The notes under the pieces were generated by a model. That model saw nothing but the letters and a program-made list of their open reading frames with translations, ran no database searches and was not told the origin of the DNA. Shown piece by piece: positions 6,898 to 9,826 of a stretch of DNA of 9,826 bases. Each line of letters begins with the position of its first letter. Within the stretch, counting starts at the first letter, position 1. A program made the translations under genes and the position numbers. This DNA comes from Lachnospiraceae bacterium (GTDB taxonomy: Bacteria > Bacillota > Clostridia > Lachnospirales > Lachnospiraceae): the NCBI GenBank assembly GCA_009774375.1, contig VSNO01000158.1:1-9826 (forward strand), written 5' to 3'.

Positions 6898-6926
6898 ATT
6901 TTAACATTGCTGCAAACATATGTAAA
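6898..6926 (-). promoter_or_regulatory. Sigma-A-type promoter of the AAA/PD-(D/E)XK remnant
   Basis: On the minus strand, -35 TTTACA (6921-6926) and -10 TAAAAT (6898-6903) each match consensus at 5 of 6 bases with a 17-bp spacer. The predicted start near 6891 leaves a leader of about 28 nt to ATG 6863. An alternative -10 (TATACA, a few bases downstream) has worse -35 spacing. Confidence 0.6.
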
Positions 6927-6960
6927 CACGCAGACAGTTCCGCCTGCGCATGCAGGTACA

Positions 6961-6982
6961 TTCAGGCACCCATATGCCTGAA
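6961..6982 (-). terminator. Stem-loop just after the histidine kinase stop, weak terminator candidate
   Basis: TTCAGGCA (6961-6968) and TGCCTGAA (6975-6982) form a perfect 8-bp stem with a 6-nt loop, starting 4 nt past TAA 6987-6989. No U-run follows in minus-strand RNA (it reads UGUACCUGC), so it is not a textbook intrinsic terminator. It could be an mRNA 3'-end stabiliser or a weak or factor-dependent stop for the MATE operon. Confidence 0.4.
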
Positions 6983-6986
6983 AGAA

Positions 6987-7721
6987 TTACCCAGGAACCA
7001 GCGGCAGCATCACCTCCGTCGCAAACACCCCGTCGTCTGCCTTTCGGTTGAGATATCCGCCGTGATGCGCCACGATCTCATCGATCCGCAGCAGCCCGAA
7101 ACCGTGATTTCCCTGCTTGTCAGAGAGAAAAGAACTCCCCCTCCGCCGCGCCATGCCATCCATGGAATTGGTGACGCAGATGTAGAGCTGTTTCTTGATG
7201 ACATCGATATAGATGCGGATAAATCGCTCCTCCTCGGGCAGCTTCATGCATGCTTCCATCGCATTGTCCAGGAGGTTTCCGATCAGAACGGACAACTCGA
7301 TATCCGGAACCGCGATCTTACCCGGCACTGCGGCAGTGGCATCTACACGGATCTGCCTCTCCCGCATCAGCGTCAGCTTGCTGTTTAAGATCGCGTCCAC
7401 CATCACATTGCCCGTCCGCAGCAAGGTATCCACCTTCGCCAGATCCTCCGCCAGAAGTTCCAGGTATCCGGACGCCTCCTCATACTGTCCCATGCTCATA
7501 TACGCCGCCAGGGTCTGGATGTGGTTGTGGTAATCGTGCCGCCAGCCCCGCATCGTGCGGTACATCGTCTCCACCTCGTCATAATGCCTGTTGACCAGCT
7601 CATCCTGAAATCGCGCGATCCTGTGTTTCACATATCTGGGCATCGCAAAACGCCACAGCATCAGATTGACGAGGATCAATGCCAACAATATGATCATGAT
7701 TCCTGCTATTTCCCACATCAT
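6987..7721 (-). CDS. GHKL-type sensor histidine kinase with a single membrane segment
   Basis: A 244-residue kinase expected to phosphorylate the LytTR regulator encoded just upstream. It has one transmembrane helix near residues 5-26, a short linker, then the dimerisation/phosphoacceptor helix with WRHDYHNHIQTL (60-71), the likely acceptor being H62. The GHKL ATP-binding domain follows, with N-box NLLDNAMEAC (149-158) and G-box NHGFGLLRI (205-213). The ATG at 7719-7721 lies 4 nt past the regulator's stop codon, with AAGGG about 8 nt upstream. AgrC/VirS-type relatives usually have a multi-helix N-terminal sensor and over 400 residues. Here almost nothing lies outside the membrane, so signal input must come through the lone helix, the linker or another membrane protein. 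The co-operonic MATE pump is one possibility (inference). There is no frameshift or upstream extension, so the short form seems native. Confidence 0.9.
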   Translation of the reverse strand: MMWEIAGIMIILLALILVNLMLWRFAMPRYVKHRIARFQDELVNRHYDEVETMYRTMRGWRHDYHNHIQTLAAYMSMGQYEEASGYLELLAEDLAKVDTLLRTGNVMVDAILNSKLTLMRERQIRVDATAAVPGKIAVPDIELSVLIGNLLDNAMEACMKLPEEERFIRIYIDVIKKQLYICVTNSMDGMARRRGSSFLSDKQGNHGFGLLRIDEIVAHHGGYLNRKADDGVFATEVMLPLVPG

Positions 7722-7725
7722 CCCA

Positions 7726-8439
7726 TCATCCCTTATACAACTCGATAAACACCCTGCCGACCTCCTTCTCCGCGCTCCGGCTCACCGGGATCCTGCGCCC
7801 GTCGTCCAGAACCAGCTCCGGCTTCACGATCGCGGAGATGTGCTGCACATTCACCAGATACGAACGATGACAGCGCACAAACTCCCGCCTGCCGCACAAC
7901 TGCCTGACCATCTCGCCGATCGAACTGCATAACACATGTGATGTATCCTCTGTGTACAGAATACACTGATGCGCCATCGCCTCAATATACCAGATCTTTG
8001 ACGCCGGCAGGGACAGTGGTCCCTCCTCCGCACGGAACAGGATCTTTTCCTCCTGTTTCTTCCGCATCCTCATTTTTTTGAGCTTATCGAGCACTGTGAA
8101 AAGCTTCTCTTTGCGGAGCGGCTTCAGCAGATAGTGCAGCGCCGCCACCTCAAATCCCTGCGCCATATAGCTGTCGTAGCCTGTCACGAACAGGATGGGA
8201 ATGTCCTCGTCCTTCCGGCGGATCCCGGCGGCAAGCTCCATCCCATTCAGCTGCCCCATCTCGATATCGAAGATCAGCAGGTCATAACTGCTGTCATCCT
8301 CCCATGCAAACCAGAAACTCTCGCCGCTGGCAAAGAGCTCCGTCTCCAGCGCCACCTTATTGTCAGCCGCCCACGCCTCCACGTATCTCTGGATCAGCAG
8401 GCGCTGCGCCTCCTCGTCGTCACAGATCGCGATCCGCAT
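7726..8439 (-). CDS. LytTR-family response regulator
   Basis: A 237-residue cytoplasmic regulator. The N-terminal receiver domain (1-120) has acidic pair D7/D8, phosphoacceptor D58 in LLIFDIEM, T86 in LFVTGY and the conserved lysine K106 in LLKPLRK. The C-terminal LytTR DNA-binding domain (about 131-236) has IWYIEAMAHQCILYT, the FVRCHRSYLVNVQHI core and IPVSRS near the end. The family binds paired direct repeats upstream of target promoters. ATG 8437-8439 lies 6 nt after the MATE stop codon, with GGGGTG as a ribosome site overlapping that stop, so it is translated with the pump gene and kinase. Likely targets are its own operon, whose upstream region is outside the window, and possibly the ABC operon. 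Confidence 0.93.
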   Translation of the reverse strand: MRIAICDDEEAQRLLIQRYVEAWAADNKVALETELFASGESFWFAWEDDSSYDLLIFDIEMGQLNGMELAAGIRRKDEDIPILFVTGYDSYMAQGFEVAALHYLLKPLRKEKLFTVLDKLKKMRMRKKQEEKILFRAEEGPLSLPASKIWYIEAMAHQCILYTEDTSHVLCSSIGEMVRQLCGRREFVRCHRSYLVNVQHISAIVKPELVLDDGRRIPVSRSAEKEVGRVFIELYKG

Positions 8440-8445
8440 TGCCTG

Positions 8446-9816
8446 TCACCCCGCTTTCATGCCATGCAGCCATCGTCCACTCTGAAAACGCCAGCAAAAA
8501 ATGACCGCCCTGACTGTCCAGTCCGCGAACATGCCGATCCACACCGCCATCGGCCCGAAATGATATACCCTGACGAGAAAGATGCACAACGCCACCCTGC
8601 AGCACCACATCGTGATCGTGGATACGATCATGGAAAAACGCACATCGCCTGCCGCGCGCAGTCCATAGGCTATGACAAACGATCCTGTCCACACAAGCGG
8701 CTTCATGATCGTGATCGCCAGAACCATCTCAAGACACATCGCTGCCGCCTCTGTCTCCATGCCGGCAAGCCAGGTGACCGGCTTCGTGATCGCAAAGACG
8801 AACAGACACGACGCGAGGATCCCAGCCCATGCGATACCTGTCAGCTTCACGATATAATACTTTGCTTCCTCTCTCCTGCCCGCCCCGATGCACTGCCCGA
8901 CTACCGTCATCAGCCCGATACCGACGCCGACGCCAAACACGCCGTTCAGGCTCTCCATAATATTGGTCATCGCCTGCGCCGCGATCGCCACCGTCCCCAT
9001 CGTGGAGACCGTCGACTGGATCGCCAGCTTTCCGAACTGAAACATGCCGTTCTCGACACCCGACGGGATACCGATCGCCATGATCTTCCAGACCAGCGGC
9101 ATGTCTGGTCTGATCTGACCGTAATCCCTGATCACGATCACCTGTCTGGGCTTTCTGAGATGATAAAATATGACCGCCATAGAAAAAACACGTGATATCA
9201 ATGTGGCAAGCGCCGCCCCTGCCACACTCCAGCGAAATACATAGATGAACACCGCATTGCCGGCGATATTCAGAATATTGGAGATCACTGACACCTTCAT
9301 CGGAAATCTGGAGTTTCCTCCAGCCCGGAACAGCGCCGCTCCCACGCTGAACAGCGCCAGAAACGGATACGAGAGGACTGTGATGAGAAAATAGACCAGG
9401 CATCCTGCCATCACCCCGTCCTCCACCTCGCCAAAGATAAGCCGCAGCAGGCGCTCCCTTCCGAGCAGGCAGACCAGCAGAACCGTCAGCGCGATCACAG
9501 CCACTGTGAGCACGACCTGTCTGGCCGCATTGTTGGCAGCCCGCTCATCGCCGCTTCCAAGATACTGCGAGCAGATGATCGCAGCTCCTGCAGCCATCGC
9601 CGAAAATACCTGAACCACCAGGTTGTTAAAGGAATCCACCAGCGAAACGGCGGAGATCGCCTCACTTCCGACCGTTGACACCATCATCGTATCGACCATT
9701 CCCATAAAGGAATTGAGCAGCTGCTCAACGATGATCGGAACGAGCAGTAAAAATAACGCCCGATTGTTAAATAATATGTTGTTCCAGTCTATTTTCTTTT
9801 TATCATACAATCTCAT
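8446..9816 (-). CDS. MATE-family multidrug/metabolite efflux transporter
   Basis: A 456-residue polytopic inner-membrane antiporter, a normal MATE length with about 12 hydrophobic spans. The family opening is seen in LFLLLVPIIVEQLLNSFMGM (21-40), followed by VDTMMVS. The two halves are related, as expected: SQYLGSGDERAA (83-94) mirrors GQCIGAGRREEA (307-318), and FRAGGNSRFPM (163-173) mirrors LRAAGDVRFSM (386-396). It would expel a cationic drug or metabolite using a Na+ or H+ gradient; the substrate cannot be read from sequence. It is the first visible gene of the operon with the response regulator and kinase. ATG 9814-9816 is assumed. Only 10 nt of upstream sequence is present and the frame stays open to the window edge, so an earlier start cannot be excluded. 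Confidence 0.92.
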   Translation of the reverse strand: MRLYDKKKIDWNNILFNNRALFLLLVPIIVEQLLNSFMGMVDTMMVSTVGSEAISAVSLVDSFNNLVVQVFSAMAAGAAIICSQYLGSGDERAANNAARQVVLTVAVIALTVLLVCLLGRERLLRLIFGEVEDGVMAGCLVYFLITVLSYPFLALFSVGAALFRAGGNSRFPMKVSVISNILNIAGNAVFIYVFRWSVAGAALATLISRVFSMAVIFYHLRKPRQVIVIRDYGQIRPDMPLVWKIMAIGIPSGVENGMFQFGKLAIQSTVSTMGTVAIAAQAMTNIMESLNGVFGVGVGIGLMTVVGQCIGAGRREEAKYYIVKLTGIAWAGILASCLFVFAITKPVTWLAGMETEAAAMCLEMVLAITIMKPLVWTGSFVIAYGLRAAGDVRFSMIVSTITMWCCRVALCIFLVRVYHFGPMAVWIGMFADWTVRAVIFCWRFQSGRWLHGMKAG

Positions 9817-9826
9817 CTGTCTGCCC

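Noticed and set aside
6864..6929. A longer start for the AAA-ATPase-like relic at 6929 (MFTYVCSNVK...).
   Set aside because: It would start upstream of the predicted transcription start and run through the promoter. ATG 6863 has a strong GGAGGGG ribosome site and leads straight into family-like sequence.
6941..6956. A short inverted repeat CCTGC-N4-GCAGG between the kinase and the AAA relic.
   Set aside because: Only 5-bp arms and no tract or promoter relation; too small to separate from chance.
8134..9195. A plus-strand open frame of 353 codons opposite the MATE and response-regulator genes.
   Set aside because: It spans two real minus-strand genes and their junction, with His/Asp/Arg-rich composition typical of an antisense frame and no recognisable fold.

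Overview
The window looks like chromosomal DNA of a Clostridia-type Firmicute, most like Lachnospiraceae. This rests on strong GGAGG-type ribosome sites, extended -10 promoters, a GHKL/LytTR two-component pair, and the sequence style of the ABC, MATE and AAA/PD-(D/E)XK proteins. No species can be named from the sequence alone. All genes except the leftmost run on the minus strand, so reading order is right to left.

Region by region in transcription order: (i) 9816-6987 is a tight operon, MATE efflux pump, then LytTR response regulator, then a short one-TM GHKL histidine kinase, with gaps of 6 and 4 nt. (ii) 6863-5896 is a broken AAA-ATPase/PD-(D/E)XK gene with its own promoter and a strong terminator. 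Its middle is missing, the two ends are in different frames, and its Walker A lysine is glutamate. (iii) 5681-1955 is an ABC half-transporter pair overlapping by 8 nt. It sits behind an extended -10 promoter with a poor -35. Two 11-bp direct repeats, 21 bp apart, lie just upstream where an activator would bind. (iv) 1841-998 is a broken DUF1016/YhcG-type nuclease gene with a good promoter. Its nuclease core is deleted out of frame, yet its original C-terminal tail can still be read in another frame. It is followed by a small frame-disrupted ORF. (v) 75-857, plus strand, is an AraC-family regulator whose sensory N-terminus looks shortened.

The intact genes form two export modules, each near a plausible regulator: a MATE pump with a two-component system, and an ABC exporter pair with an AraC protein nearby. 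AT-rich remnants of nuclease-type accessory genes lie between them. A hand count gives 19/60 G+C at 1081-1140 inside the YhcG remnant against 42/60 at 2341-2400 inside the ABC gene. The most checkable points are the two out-of-frame internal deletions, the 21-bp-period operator candidate, and a 26-bp perfect palindrome inside the YhcG coding sequence.

No rRNA, tRNA, CRISPR array, insertion sequence or riboswitch was recognised. No gene-free stretch exceeds 300 bases.
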